64,000 nt of DNA, taken from the NCBI RefSeq assembly GCF_009765275.1, contig NZ_VOPH01000002.1:620001-684000 (forward strand). Reading direction: 5' to 3'. Position 1 is the first letter of the stretch. The number at the start of each line of letters is the position of its first letter. The stretch is from Chachezhania sediminis (GTDB lineage: Bacteria > Pseudomonadota > Alphaproteobacteria > Rhodobacterales > Rhodobacteraceae). The translations under genes and the position numbers were made by a program. The notes under the pieces are model-generated. The model did no database searches. It was not told the DNA's origin and saw nothing but the letters and a program-made list of their open reading frames with translations. Positions 1 to 8,675 of the stretch are shown in pieces.

Positions 1-1
1 C

Positions 2-211
2 GTTGCCTTCGTCCGGGTCTCTCGGTCGCTGGCGGGTATGACGCAATCCGCCCTGCTCCGTTACGTGACCGTCGCCTGCAGCGAGCAGCTGGCGGGCTTC
101 AAGGTTCCGCACGACGTGATCGTCGTGGACGAATTCCCGCGGGCCAATGTCGGCAAGATCGCGAAGGCAGAGCTGAGGGCCGGGCTGAAGATGCCGTCGC
201 AGGCGGCCTGA
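2..211 (+). CDS. AMP-forming acyl-CoA synthetase, C-terminal fragment cut by the window edge
   Basis: Only the last 69 residues are inside the window; the reading frame is already open at base 2. They match the small C-terminal domain of the AMP-binding (ANL) acyl-CoA synthetase family. The segment reads FKVPHDVIVVDEFPRANVGK followed by IAKAELR, where the Lys after VG corresponds to the adenylation-step lysine of this family. The enzyme would activate a carboxylic acid to its CoA thioester at the cost of ATP to AMP; the substrate cannot be told from this part. It lies 271 bp upstream of a dehydrogenase and an ADP-forming CoA ligase on the same strand, which suggests a cluster handling organic acids through CoA esters. 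The family is clear and the specificity unknown. Confidence 0.85.
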   Translation, partial: VAFVRVSRSLAGMTQSALLRYVTVACSEQLAGFKVPHDVIVVDEFPRANVGKIAKAELRAGLKMPSQAA

Positions 212-482
212 TCGTTCAGGCCCCCCGGGGGCGTCGCGGTTGTGGACGCGTTCGCGGCCTTCGACCCTTCGGTCACTATGTCGACCGGCGATTGCGCCCG
301 GACCTTGCCGTGCGGTGAAGCGTTGGTGGCCCCTTCCCCTGGTCCCGGTCGCAGCATGTGGCCACCGCGACGCGCGCCGGATTGCCCGGTGCCGCATGAC
401 GGCAAACCGGTGGCACGAACTATGTGTGCAAATTGCTGCCGACACGTCATGGTAGACCTGACGAGGGAGAGGGAGGTCCGGC

Positions 483-1385
483 ATGGGCACGAGGGTCGCG
501 GTTGTCGGGACCGGGCTGATGGGGGGTGCGATGGCGCAATCCCTGGCAGCTTCGGGGGCCGACGTCATCGGATATGACGTGTCGGAAGACAGCGTTGCCA
601 GGCTGGCCGCTCTGGGCATTCCCGCGACGACCGACATGGCGCAGGCCCTGCCCGGCGCGCAGGTGATCGTGTCGAGCCTGCCGAACTCCCAGATCGTCCG
701 GGCTGCCTGGATGGCGGACGGGGCGGGGCTGGACCATGCCGACCCGGGCGCCATCGTCATCGAGATGAGCTCCATCGATCCGCAGACCATGAAGGACCTG
801 GACGCGGCCTGCCAGGTCAGGGGCGTCGAGGCGCTGGACGTGCCCGTCAGCGGCGGCCCGGGGGAAGCGGCGACCGGCAATCTGGTCTTGATGATCGGCG
901 GCGAGGATGCCGTGATCGCGAAGGCCAGACCCGTGCTGGACGCACTGGGCGCCACGCATCTGTTCACCGGCGCTGTCGGCACGGCCAAGGTCGTGAAGAT
1001 CGTCAACAACGTGATGACCATGGGCAACGTGCTGGTGGCGTCCGAAGCCTTTGCGCTGGGCACTGCCGCCGGAGTCGATCCCGAAAGGCTCTATGACGCG
1101 CTGTCGCAAAGCGGGGGGCGGTCGCATCATTTCACCAAGCGGTTCCCGAACGCGCTGCAGCAGAACTATGACCCGGGCTTCCGCATGGCGCTGGGCGAAA
1201 AGGACGTGGCCCTGGCCATCGACGTGGCGCGCGACCTGGGCCAGCCAATGCCCGCCGCCTCGCTCATCCGCGAGATGTACATGATGGCGATGGGGCTGGG
1301 CTACCGCGACAAGGATATCGTGGCGCTTCTGGACATGTATCAGCGGCTGGGCGCAGAGGGCGGTTTCACCCCGCCCGAGACGTGA
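483..1385 (+). CDS. NAD(P)-dependent beta-hydroxyacid dehydrogenase (3-hydroxyisobutyrate dehydrogenase family)
   Basis: The 300-residue protein has the family's two-domain layout and usual length. An N-terminal Rossmann fold carries GTGLMG at residues 9-14, the substrate motif PVSGGPGEA lies near 121-129, and Lys172 in the helix KVVKIVNN matches the catalytic lysine. The family oxidises beta-hydroxyacids such as 3-hydroxyisobutyrate or tartronate semialdehyde with NAD(P)+. The strict 3-hydroxyisobutyrate signature is not fully met, so the substrate is left open. The ATG at 483 follows a strong GGGAGG ribosome site. The gene is followed by a crotonase remnant and an ADP-forming acyl-CoA synthetase, in keeping with valine-like or other branched-acid catabolism, but this is inference from neighbours. 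Confidence 0.88.
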   Translation: MGTRVAVVGTGLMGGAMAQSLAASGADVIGYDVSEDSVARLAALGIPATTDMAQALPGAQVIVSSLPNSQIVRAAWMADGAGLDHADPGAIVIEMSSIDPQTMKDLDAACQVRGVEALDVPVSGGPGEAATGNLVLMIGGEDAVIAKARPVLDALGATHLFTGAVGTAKVVKIVNNVMTMGNVLVASEAFALGTAAGVDPERLYDALSQSGGRSHHFTKRFPNALQQNYDPGFRMALGEKDVALAIDVARDLGQPMPAASLIREMYMMAMGLGYRDKDIVALLDMYQRLGAEGGFTPPET

Positions 1386-1408
1386 TTTCGGAAGAGAGGG
1401 GGGGAGAA

Positions 1409-1516
1409 TTGACCGAAGTCCTGAATCAGGAGTTCGCGGACAAGGGCGCGGAAGCGGCCGAGGGCGTCGCGGCCTTCCATGAAAAGCGCGCGTCCGACTT
1501 CCGCAAGCTGGCCTGA
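1409..1516 (+). pseudogene. C-terminal remnant of an enoyl-CoA hydratase (crotonase)
   Basis: A 35-codon open stretch starts at TTG 1409 (or GTG 1382, overlapping the preceding stop) and ends 9 bp before the next gene. Its product ends AAEGVAAFHEKRASDFRKLA. This resembles the extreme C-terminus of enoyl-CoA hydratase/isomerase proteins, where an S-x-D-x-x-E-G-x-x-A-F-x-E-K-R segment closes the fold. The roughly 220 upstream residues, including the CoA-binding and catalytic parts, are absent. A G-rich Shine-Dalgarno-like run lies before the TTG. I read it as the leftover of an internal deletion in a catabolic operon; a tiny translated peptide is possible but would not be a hydratase. Confidence 0.6.
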
Positions 1517-1525
1517 GGAGCGGAT

Positions 1526-3676
1526 ATGACCGACCTTCGTCGTGCCAACCTGGAACGTCTGCTACGCCCGTCCTCGGTCGCCGTTATTGGCGCGTCGGGC
1601 GATCCCGCGCGGATCGGCGGGCGGCCCGTGCGCTATCTGAAAGCGGCCGGTTTCGCCGGCCCGATCTATCCGATCAACCCGAACCGCGAGGAAATCCAGG
1701 GCCTGAAGGCCTACCCGTCCATCGCGGCCGTGGGGCGGCCGGTGGACGTGGCGGTGATCGCCGTCCCCGCCGCCGCAGCTGTCAGCGCCATCGCCGAATG
1801 CGCGGCGGCGGGCGTGGGCGGCTGTGTCGTCTTTTCCGGCGATTTTGCCGAATCCGGGCCGGAAGGCGCCGCGCGTCAGGCGGAACTGACCCGCATCGCG
1901 CACGACACCGGCATCCGCATTCTTGGCCCCAACTGCCTTGGCCTCTTCAACGCGTCGTCGGGGGCGTTCCTGACCTTCAGTTCCTTCTTCGACCGGGGGC
2001 AGCCCAGGGGCGGCCGCACCGCGCTGATCAGCCAGTCGGGCGGGTTCGGATCGCATCTGCTGGAAGTGGTGAAGGAAGCCGGGATCGAGGTCGGAAGCTG
2101 GATCACCACGGGCAACGAGGCCGATGTCGAGATCGGCGAATGCCTGGACTGGGCCGCGCGGGAAGACGGGATCGACACGATCCTGGCCTACTCCGAAGGC
2201 GTGAAGGACGGTGCCACACTGCGCCGCGCGCTGGAAACCGCGCGGGACAGGGGCAAGCCCGTCATCTTCCTGAAGGCCGGGCGCAGCGTCCGCGGGGCGG
2301 CGGCGGCATCGACCCATACGGCCGCGATGGCGGGGTCGGACGCTGTCTATCAGGGTGTCTTCGACCAGTTCGGCGTGCGCCGGGTCTATTCGGCCGAGGA
2401 ACTGGCCGACGTGGCCTATATGCTGGGCGGCCGGCCGATGCCTGCGAACCGCAGCGCGGCGCTGTTCACCGTGTCGGGCGCGGGCGGCGTGCTGATGTCC
2501 GACAGCGCCGAGGACGTGGGGCTGGACATCCCGATTCTGCCGGCCGAAGCGCAGGCAAAGATACGTGCCATCGCCTCCTTCGCGGCACCCGCCAATCCGG
2601 TCGACTTCACGGCGCAGGCGGTGAACGATCCGAAGATCGTGGGCGGATGCCTGCAGGCGGTGGCGCAGCACACCGATATCGGCAGCTTCGTCATCTACAC
2701 GACCATGACGGCGGACGACGCGAACCTGCGCGAACCGATCTTCGACAGCCTGACCGGCTTCGCCGCAGAGCATCCCGACAAGGTCTTCGTCCTCTGCATG
2801 ATCGGCAGCGCCGAGCTGAAGGCCCGCTACGAGGCCAGGGGGTTTCGCGTCTTCAGCGATGCCTCTCGCGCGATTCGCGCCCTGGGGCTGGCCTTGCGGA
2901 CCGCATCGCCTGCCGGGGCCGGGGTGACGCCGATGAAGCGCCTGTCCGGCGACGCCCTGACCGGGGCCGCATCTTCCGAAGCCGGGGGCAAGGCGCTGTT
3001 GAAGACCATCGGCCTGCGGGTGCCCCAGGGCGCCGTGGTTGCCGATGCGGCCGAGGTTGCGCGCATCGCCGAAGGTCTGCGCTTCCCGCTGGTCGTAAAG
3101 ATCCTGTCCGACAGAATCCTGCACAAAAGCGATATCGGCGGCGTCCGAATCGGCATCCGTTCCCCGGCCGAAGCCGAAGAAGCGGCCGCGCAGATCCTCG
3201 CGTCGGTCAGGGCCGCGATGCCCGACCTGACGGGCGAAATGCTGTTGCTGGAGGAGCAGGTCGAGGCCGAGGCAGAGCTGATCCTGGGCATCGATTGCGA
3301 CCCCTCGCTGGGCCAGATGGTCATGGTCGGCTTGGGCGGCGTGCAGGCAGAGGTCTACAAGGACGCCGTCTTCCGCATGGCTCCGGTGGATCCGGCCGAA
3401 GCTTTGCGGATGCTGTCGGACCTGAAGGGCGCGCGGCTTTTCGACCCTTTCCGCGGCCGCGGTGCGCTGGATGTTCAGGCGGTGGCGCAGGCCATTTCCG
3501 ACCTCTCGCGCTTTGCCGCCACCCATGCCGACCGGATCCGGTCCATCGACGTGAACCCGCTGATGGTAGAGACGGCTGCAAAGGGGCAGGGGACGGGCGC
3601 CATCGCCGCCGACTGCGTCATCGTGCTGGCCGATCCCGCGCACCCGTCACAAGCAGGGGCGCCCGCCCAAGGCTGA
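1526..3676 (+). CDS. ADP-forming acyl-CoA (acetate-CoA ligase type) synthetase, fused alpha-beta
   Basis: The 716-residue protein has the fused layout of NDP-forming acyl-CoA synthetases. A CoA-binding Rossmann domain opens with SSVAVIGASGDPARIGG near residue 17, a succinyl-CoA-ligase-like middle follows, and a C-terminal ATP-grasp domain covers roughly 490-705. The phospho-histidine is likely His264 in STHTAAMAGSD, the usual loop of the family. The reaction interconverts acyl-CoA, ADP and phosphate with the free acid, CoA and ATP; acetate, propionate, pimelate or an aromatic acid are all possible substrates. The start ATG lies 9 bp after the crotonase remnant with GAGGAG in front, so it is probably cotranscribed with the dehydrogenase. 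Confidence 0.9.
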   Translation: MTDLRRANLERLLRPSSVAVIGASGDPARIGGRPVRYLKAAGFAGPIYPINPNREEIQGLKAYPSIAAVGRPVDVAVIAVPAAAAVSAIAECAAAGVGGCVVFSGDFAESGPEGAARQAELTRIAHDTGIRILGPNCLGLFNASSGAFLTFSSFFDRGQPRGGRTALISQSGGFGSHLLEVVKEAGIEVGSWITTGNEADVEIGECLDWAAREDGIDTILAYSEGVKDGATLRRALETARDRGKPVIFLKAGRSVRGAAAASTHTAAMAGSDAVYQGVFDQFGVRRVYSAEELADVAYMLGGRPMPANRSAALFTVSGAGGVLMSDSAEDVGLDIPILPAEAQAKIRAIASFAAPANPVDFTAQAVNDPKIVGGCLQAVAQHTDIGSFVIYTTMTADDANLREPIFDSLTGFAAEHPDKVFVLCMIGSAELKARYEARGFRVFSDASRAIRALGLALRTASPAGAGVTPMKRLSGDALTGAASSEAGGKALLKTIGLRVPQGAVVADAAEVARIAEGLRFPLVVKILSDRILHKSDIGGVRIGIRSPAEAEEAAAQILASVRAAMPDLTGEMLLLEEQVEAEAELILGIDCDPSLGQMVMVGLGGVQAEVYKDAVFRMAPVDPAEALRMLSDLKGARLFDPFRGRGALDVQAVAQAISDLSRFAATHADRIRSIDVNPLMVETAAKGQGTGAIAADCVIVLADPAHPSQAGAPAQG

Positions 3677-4036
3677 GCGTTGCGAGGTGTGCGCGAAGGC
3701 CCGCTGACGGCGGTCACGCCGACCCGGGCCGGGATCCGGCCATCGCGACAGGGGGGCGGATTTCGCCCGCGCCGGCGCCGTCCGCGGCTTTTGTCGAAGC
3801 ACGGCCCCTGCCATTCGAAGCGAATGATGAAAGCCTCACCCATGGCGCGCCCCCGGACATGGGGAACGGGGCGCTTCGCGTGAGAGAGGCAGATGTTCTC
3901 GGCGCATTTTGCACCGTCGCAGGCCCCGGCCGCGTCTTCTTTGTGCTAGTGCCGGAAATCAGCCGCAAACTGCGCGGTCGCACAGTTTGCGCCGTCGGGC
4001 GCAAAGTGGGAGGCAATGATGTGTATTTGAAAAGAT
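3677..4036. other. 360-bp gene-free stretch with one perfect inverted repeat
   Basis: No convincing reading frame fills this gap between the acyl-CoA synthetase and tRNA-Pro. It holds a perfect 9-bp inverted repeat, CGCAAACTG at 3964-3972 and CAGTTTGCG at 3983-3991 with a 10-base spacer. On the minus strand this lies about 50 bases beyond the tRNA 3' end. No run of T follows either arm, so it is not a standard intrinsic terminator. The rest is GC-rich sequence without recognisable signals. Confidence 0.6.
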
Positions 4037-4113
4037 TGGTCGGAGTAGCAGGATTCGAACCTACGACCCCTGCCTCCCGAAGACAGTGCTCTACCAGGCT
4101 GAGCTATACTCCG
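4037..4113 (-). tRNA. tRNA-Pro (anticodon CGG)
   Basis: Read on the minus strand, the 77-base gene folds as a full cloverleaf. The 7-bp acceptor stem is CGGAGTA with TACTCCG, the D arm has GCTC/GAGC, and the anticodon stem is CTGTC/GGCAG. The loop is TTCGGGA, giving anticodon CGG, and the T arm contains GTTCGAAT. The 3' ACCA is encoded in the gene. A 5'-terminal C and this stem are characteristic of proline tRNAs. It reads CCG, a frequent proline codon in this GC-rich genome. Confidence 0.96.
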
Positions 4114-4125
4114 ACCGTGCCGCGG

Positions 4126-4154
4126 CGGATACCGCCTGCCGCGGGGAATGGCAA
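4126..4154 (-). promoter_or_regulatory. Possible promoter of tRNA-Pro
   Basis: On the minus strand TTGCCA (4154-4149) and TATCCG (4131-4126) are separated by exactly 17 bases and end about 12 bases before the mature 5' end of the tRNA. The spacing fits a sigma-70 promoter with a very short leader. Only sequence resemblance supports it. Confidence 0.4.
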
Positions 4155-4210
4155 GTGGGGATCGGTTGAAAATGACGGGTTTGGCAACAGAAGTCCGTCG
4201 TCGCCCGGCA

Positions 4211-4243
4211 GGGACCTGATCCGGGACCTGATCCGGGGCCTGA
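4211..4243 (+). repeat. 12-bp tandem duplication (2 copies plus a partial third)
   Basis: GGGACCTGATCC occurs at 4211-4222 and again at 4223-4234, followed by the diverged partial copy GGGGCCTGA. It lies 70-100 bp upstream of the GTG start of the next gene and is non-coding. Confidence 0.85.
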
Positions 4244-4310
4244 CAGACAGACTTGATGGACGGGGCCCAAGCCTGTCTTCTGGGCGCGTCGCAGCCTGGG
4301 AGGGAATGCC

Positions 4311-4865
4311 GTGGCACGTTCGATCCTGAAATCTCTTGCCGTCATGCTTTGCCTCGCCGCCGCACCGGCTGCGGCCGACATGGCGAAACCCGAAGGCATG
4401 GTCATTCTGACCGTCGCCGGGAATGTGGGCGAAACCAACCGCGGCCCGGCCGGGGCCGAAGACTGGACCCTGATGGCGGAACTGGAACTGACCTTCGACA
4501 AGGCCGTGGAATTCGACGCGGCGATGCTGGACGCGCTGGACCAGTCGCAGATGCAGGTCCCGGTGCCCGGGGGCGCCGGCATGGCGACCTTCACCGGGCC
4601 CAGCGTGGCCGCCCTGCTGAAAGCCGTGGGGGCCCAGGGCAAAGGCATCCGCGCGGTGGCCTTCGACAATTTCTCGGCCGAGATTTCGGCGGACCTGATC
4701 GCCCAGTTCGATCCCATCGTGGCGACGCGGATGGACGGCCGGCCGCTGCCCCTGGGTGGGCGGGGGCCTGCGATGATCGTCTTCCCGGACGGCAAGACGC
4801 CGGAACAGGTTGAACAGTTCAAACCGCTGCAGGTCTGGGCGATGTTCTACATCTCGGTCGACTGA
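4311..4865 (+). CDS. Periplasmic SUOX-fold (oxidoreductase molybdopterin-binding-like) protein
   Basis: The 184-residue product starts with a Sec signal peptide (SILKSLAVMLCLAAAPAAA, cleaved near AAA-DM). The mature part resembles the oxidoreductase molybdopterin-binding (sulfite-oxidase-like) fold found in short exported proteins of Rhodobacteraceae. The signs are an early TVAGNVGETNRGP strand, a GPSVAALLKAVGAQG helix and the ending LQVWAMFYI. The mature protein contains no cysteine, so the ligand that binds Mo in true sulfite oxidases is missing and redox catalysis is doubtful. GTG 4311 is chosen because a GGGAGGGA site sits 8 bases upstream. It ends before a shared terminator with leuB. 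The family assignment is moderate; the function is unknown. Confidence 0.7.
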   Translation: MARSILKSLAVMLCLAAAPAAADMAKPEGMVILTVAGNVGETNRGPAGAEDWTLMAELELTFDKAVEFDAAMLDALDQSQMQVPVPGGAGMATFTGPSVAALLKAVGAQGKGIRAVAFDNFSAEISADLIAQFDPIVATRMDGRPLPLGGRGPAMIVFPDGKTPEQVEQFKPLQVWAMFYISVD

Positions 4866-4890
4866 CACCAGGATACGAGCCCAAAGAAAA

Positions 4891-4918
4891 AGGCCGCGCC
4901 CCTTGGGGCACGGCCTTT
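4891..4918. terminator. Bidirectional terminator between the SUOX-like gene and leuB
   Basis: AGGCCGCGCCCC (4891-4902) pairs with GGGGCACGGCCT (4905-4916) with one mismatch and a TT loop. It is preceded by a run of A (4884-4890) and followed by TTT. This suits termination of leuB on the minus strand and, more weakly, the plus-strand gene. Confidence 0.8.
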
Positions 4919-4940
4919 GCATTCTGGTGACGGTCGCGGA

Positions 4941-6047
4941 TCAGAGCGATTCGTCGAGTGCTGCTACGATGGCATCGCCCATTTCGCCGGTCGACACCGG
5001 CTGAACGCCTTCTTCGCCCAGCAGGTCCGCGGTGCGCAGGCCCTTGGCCAGAACGGCCTCGACGGCCTTTTCCAGCCGGTCGGCTTCCGCGCCCTGGTCG
5101 AAGGAATACCGCAGCGCCATCGCGAAGCTGAGGATACAGGCGATCGGGTTCGCCTTGCCCTGGCCGGCAATGTCGGGGGCCGAACCGTGCACGGGCTCGT
5201 AAAGCGCCTTCGGACGGCCGTTTGCCATCGGTGCGCCAAGGCTGGCCGAGGGCAGCATGCCCAGGCTGCCGGTCAGCATCGCGGCCAGATCCGACAGAAG
5301 ATCGCCGAAGAGGTTGTCGGTGACGATCACGTCGAACTGCTTGGGCCAGCGGGTCAGCTGCATGGCGCCGGCATCGGCGTACATGTGGCTCAGCTCGACG
5401 TCCGGGTAATCCTCGTCATGGACCTTCTGGACGACCTCGCGCCACAGGATGCCCGATTCCATCACGTTGGCCTTCTCCATCGAGCAAACCTTGTTGCCCC
5501 GCTTCCGCGCCATCTCGAAGGCAGAACGCGCGACCCGGTCGATCTCCGACTCGGTGTAACGCTGGGTGTTGATGCCGACGCGCTCGTTGCCTTCCTCGAA
5601 GATGCCGCGCGGTTCGCCGAAATAAACGCCCGAGGTCAGTTCGCGGATGATCATGATGTCGAGACCGGCAACCACGTCCTTCTTCAGGGACGAGAAGTCG
5701 GCCAGCGCGTCGAAGCACTGCGCGGGACGCAGGTTGGCATAAAGGTCCATTTCCTTGCGCAGACGCAGGAGGCCGCGTTCCGGCTTCACCGAGAAGTCGA
5801 GCGCGTCGTATTTCGGGCCACCCACCGCGCCCAGCAGAACCGCATCGACTTGCTGGGCTTTTTCCATCGTGGCGTCCGAAAGCGGCACGCCGTGCACATC
5901 ATAGGCGGACCCGCCGACCAGGTCTTCCGAGACATCGAAGACCAGGCCGCGCTTGGCGCCGTACCAGTCGATGATCTTGCGGACTTCGGCCATGACCTCG
6001 GGGCCGATCCCGTCGCCGGGCAGGATGAGAAGGGAAGGGTTGGTCAT
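4941..6047 (-). CDS. leuB: 3-isopropylmalate dehydrogenase
   Basis: This is the NAD-dependent enzyme that oxidises and decarboxylates 3-isopropylmalate to 2-oxoisocaproate, the third step of leucine synthesis in the cytoplasm. The 368-residue product matches the family length. It opens [13 protein letters not shown], has the substrate-binding run [11 protein letters not shown] and the active-site block [12 protein letters not shown]. The metal-binding region follows in [19 protein letters not shown], and a [14 protein letters not shown] loop lies near the end. The start at 6047 (MTNPSLLIL) has AAGGAG eight bases upstream; longer upstream starts in the frame would overlap the divergent peroxiredoxin-like gene. 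leuC and leuD are not adjacent here. Confidence 0.97.
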   Translation of the reverse strand: MTNPSLLILPGDGIGPEVMAEVRKIIDWYGAKRGLVFDVSEDLVGGSAYDVHGVPLSDATMEKAQQVDAVLLGAVGGPKYDALDFSVKPERGLLRLRKEMDLYANLRPAQCFDALADFSSLKKDVVAGLDIMIIRELTSGVYFGEPRGIFEEGNERVGINTQRYTESEIDRVARSAFEMARKRGNKVCSMEKANVMESGILWREVVQKVHDEDYPDVELSHMYADAGAMQLTRWPKQFDVIVTDNLFGDLLSDLAAMLTGSLGMLPSASLGAPMANGRPKALYEPVHGSAPDIAGQGKANPIACILSFAMALRYSFDQGAEADRLEKAVEAVLAKGLRTADLLGEEGVQPVSTGEMGDAIVAALDESL

Positions 6048-6156
6048 GGCGGTCTCCTTGAAACGGGTCGCAGAGGGCGTAGCTTGCACTTTGCGGCAGG
6101 TCAATCCGGAGGGTCTGCATCCTGTGCCGCGCTTCCTGATGAAGAAGGATTGGACG

Positions 6157-6696
6157 ATGCTGTTGCCGTCACAGAAACTGCCTGCCCTGACGATCGAGAC
6201 CCTGGACCACGGCACATTCGACCTGGACCGCGACCACGGGCCGAACGGCACGCTGGTGATCTTCTATCGCGGGCTGCACTGCCCGATCTGCATCCGCCAG
6301 ATGGGAGAGGTCGAGGCCGCCCTGGACGATTTCACCGCCGCCGGGGTCGAGGTGATCATGATCTCGGGCGACCATGCCGAAAAGGCCCGTGCCACGGTCG
6401 GGAAGGCCGGCACCACGCGCCTGCGCGTAGGCTATGGCATGGATCTGAAGGCGGCCCGGGACAACTGGGATCTGCTGATTTCCAAGGCCAGGGAAGGCTC
6501 GTCCGAGGCGCCCTATTTCTTCGAACCGGCGCATTACTACGTGGCCGAGGATCGGACGCTTTATTACGCTTGGCAACAATCGGCCCCGTTCTCGCGGCCG
6601 GCGCCGGCGGACATCCTGCGGGGAATCACCTTCCGGATCGAGAACCAGTACCCGCCGCGTGGCATGTACGCAGGCCGGCTGCCCGGAGAGGGCTGA
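6157..6696 (+). CDS. Peroxiredoxin-like (AhpC/TSA, redoxin) family protein
   Basis: The 179-residue protein has a thioredoxin fold with the motif [13 protein letters not shown], giving Cys42 and Cys45 in a CxxC arrangement rather than the PxxxTxxC loop of classical peroxiredoxins. SGDH and [14 protein letters not shown] segments are typical of the 'peroxiredoxin-like' redoxins common in proteobacteria. A thiol-disulfide or peroxide-reducing role in the cytoplasm is likely, but the substrate is unknown. ATG 6157 is preferred because AAGGA lies 7 bases upstream; ATG 6139 in frame is the alternative and adds six residues. It is transcribed away from leuB. Confidence 0.8.
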   Translation: MLLPSQKLPALTIETLDHGTFDLDRDHGPNGTLVIFYRGLHCPICIRQMGEVEAALDDFTAAGVEVIMISGDHAEKARATVGKAGTTRLRVGYGMDLKAARDNWDLLISKAREGSSEAPYFFEPAHYYVAEDRTLYYAWQQSAPFSRPAPADILRGITFRIENQYPPRGMYAGRLPGEG

Positions 6697-6715
6697 GGCA
6701 GAGCCTTTCGGGGAT

Positions 6716-6850
6716 CCGGGGAAGGGGGGCGCTGCCCCCCGTCCGCCCGCGCCGGGCGGACTCCCCCCGGAGGTATTTGTGAAGAGAAGAAGGAGCGCGG
6801 CAGCGGCGTGGTCCCCTGTCTTCTTCTCTTTCCAAATACCTCCCGCCGGA
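6716..6850. repeat. Mosaic hairpin repeat (GGTATTTG family), copy 1
   Basis: The segment starts with GGGGGGC-GCT-GCCCCCC (6724-6740) and GTCCGCCCGC/GCCGGGCGGA. It then carries GGAGGTATTTG and GAAGAGAAGAAG (6769-6792). That 24-base arm returns inverted at 6820-6843 (CTTCTTCTCTTTCC, AAATACCTCC) with about two mismatches, so the DNA can form a long stem. A related element lies at 13060-13172. It fills the gap between two convergent genes and could end transcription from either side. Confidence 0.8.
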
Positions 6851-6910
6851 GGCGATGCAACGCCCGCGGCAGGGTGGCCGCCTGGAGGGCCGGGCGGCAC
6901 CTTAAGGGTC

Positions 6911-8038
<1,128 letters not shown>

Positions 8039-8177
8039 GGGGATCTCCTGGGTGCGGGCTCAAATGTCGCGCGGACCCTGCGGCACGCAGGTCGGTTTTT
8101 CAACCTGATTTGCCATGGCGCTGGCAAATCCGGCCGGGTTGTGAAGAATGGCGCCGTCTGTGGAACGGAGGATGTGG

Positions 8178-8573
8178 ATGAAACGAATATCGCTGATTAT
8201 GCTGCTGGTTGCAGCCTGCGGGCCGACCCAGGCGCCGATGTCGCAGACGGTTCCCGGGGGTGCCGCGCCAGCCGCCGGTGTATCCGGGCCGCCGCCGACC
8301 GACACGCCGTTCCAGCCGTCCGGAGAGGCCGGCGCGGCCGCCGGGGAAACCGGCGATGCCGCCGCCGGAGAGACGGTCAAGGTGCCGGACATGTGCGGGG
8401 CCGATACACGACAGGGCCAGATCGGGTCGTCGCTGTCGGATCACCAGGCCGGCCTGCCGGAAGGGACGCGGATCATCGATCCGTCCACCATCGTGGCCCA
8501 GGACTATAATCCCCAGCGGCTGAACGTGAATGTCACCTATTCCGGGCTGATCATGCGGGTCTGGTGCGGCTGA
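8178..8573 (+). CDS. I78-family peptidase inhibitor, predicted lipoprotein
   Basis: The 131-residue protein begins with a lipoprotein signal (ISLIMLLVAACG), making Cys14 the likely lipidated residue. A Pro/Ala/Gly-rich linker runs to about residue 70. The C-terminal domain, starting MCGADTRQGQIG, carries the I78 hallmarks PEGTRIID, VAQDYNPQRLNVNV and the closing CG with a likely disulfide. Family members (Elastase_inhibitor_I78) inhibit serine proteases such as subtilisin or elastase; here it would sit on an envelope membrane facing the periplasm. ATG 8178 follows GGAGG by 6 bases; ATG 8172 is an alternative. It is divergent from frmA by about 140 bp. Confidence 0.85.
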   Translation: MKRISLIMLLVAACGPTQAPMSQTVPGGAAPAAGVSGPPPTDTPFQPSGEAGAAAGETGDAAAGETVKVPDMCGADTRQGQIGSSLSDHQAGLPEGTRIIDPSTIVAQDYNPQRLNVNVTYSGLIMRVWCG

Positions 8574-8626
8574 GCGCCGGTCCCGTGCCGCTTTTGCCCG
8601 GTCGTCTGACCGGGTCGCGGCCGGCG

Positions 8627-8662
8627 CAAGGCCCTTTGCAAGGCCCTTTGCAAGGCCCTTCC
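8627..8662. repeat. 12-bp tandem repeat, three copies
   Basis: CAAGGCCCTTTG occurs at 8627-8638 and 8639-8650, and as CAAGGCCCTTCC at 8651-8662. Each unit contains the palindrome AAGGCCCTT (imperfect). It sits between the convergent stops of the I78 lipoprotein and the cytochrome c' gene. Confidence 0.9.
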
Positions 8663-8675
8663 CTGCCGGCCCGTT

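Noticed and set aside
1798-4329. An 843-codon plus-strand frame across the acyl-CoA synthetase
   Set aside because: It is an out-of-frame shadow rich in Arg/Gly/Pro, typical of GC-rich DNA, and it runs through the tRNA-Pro gene.
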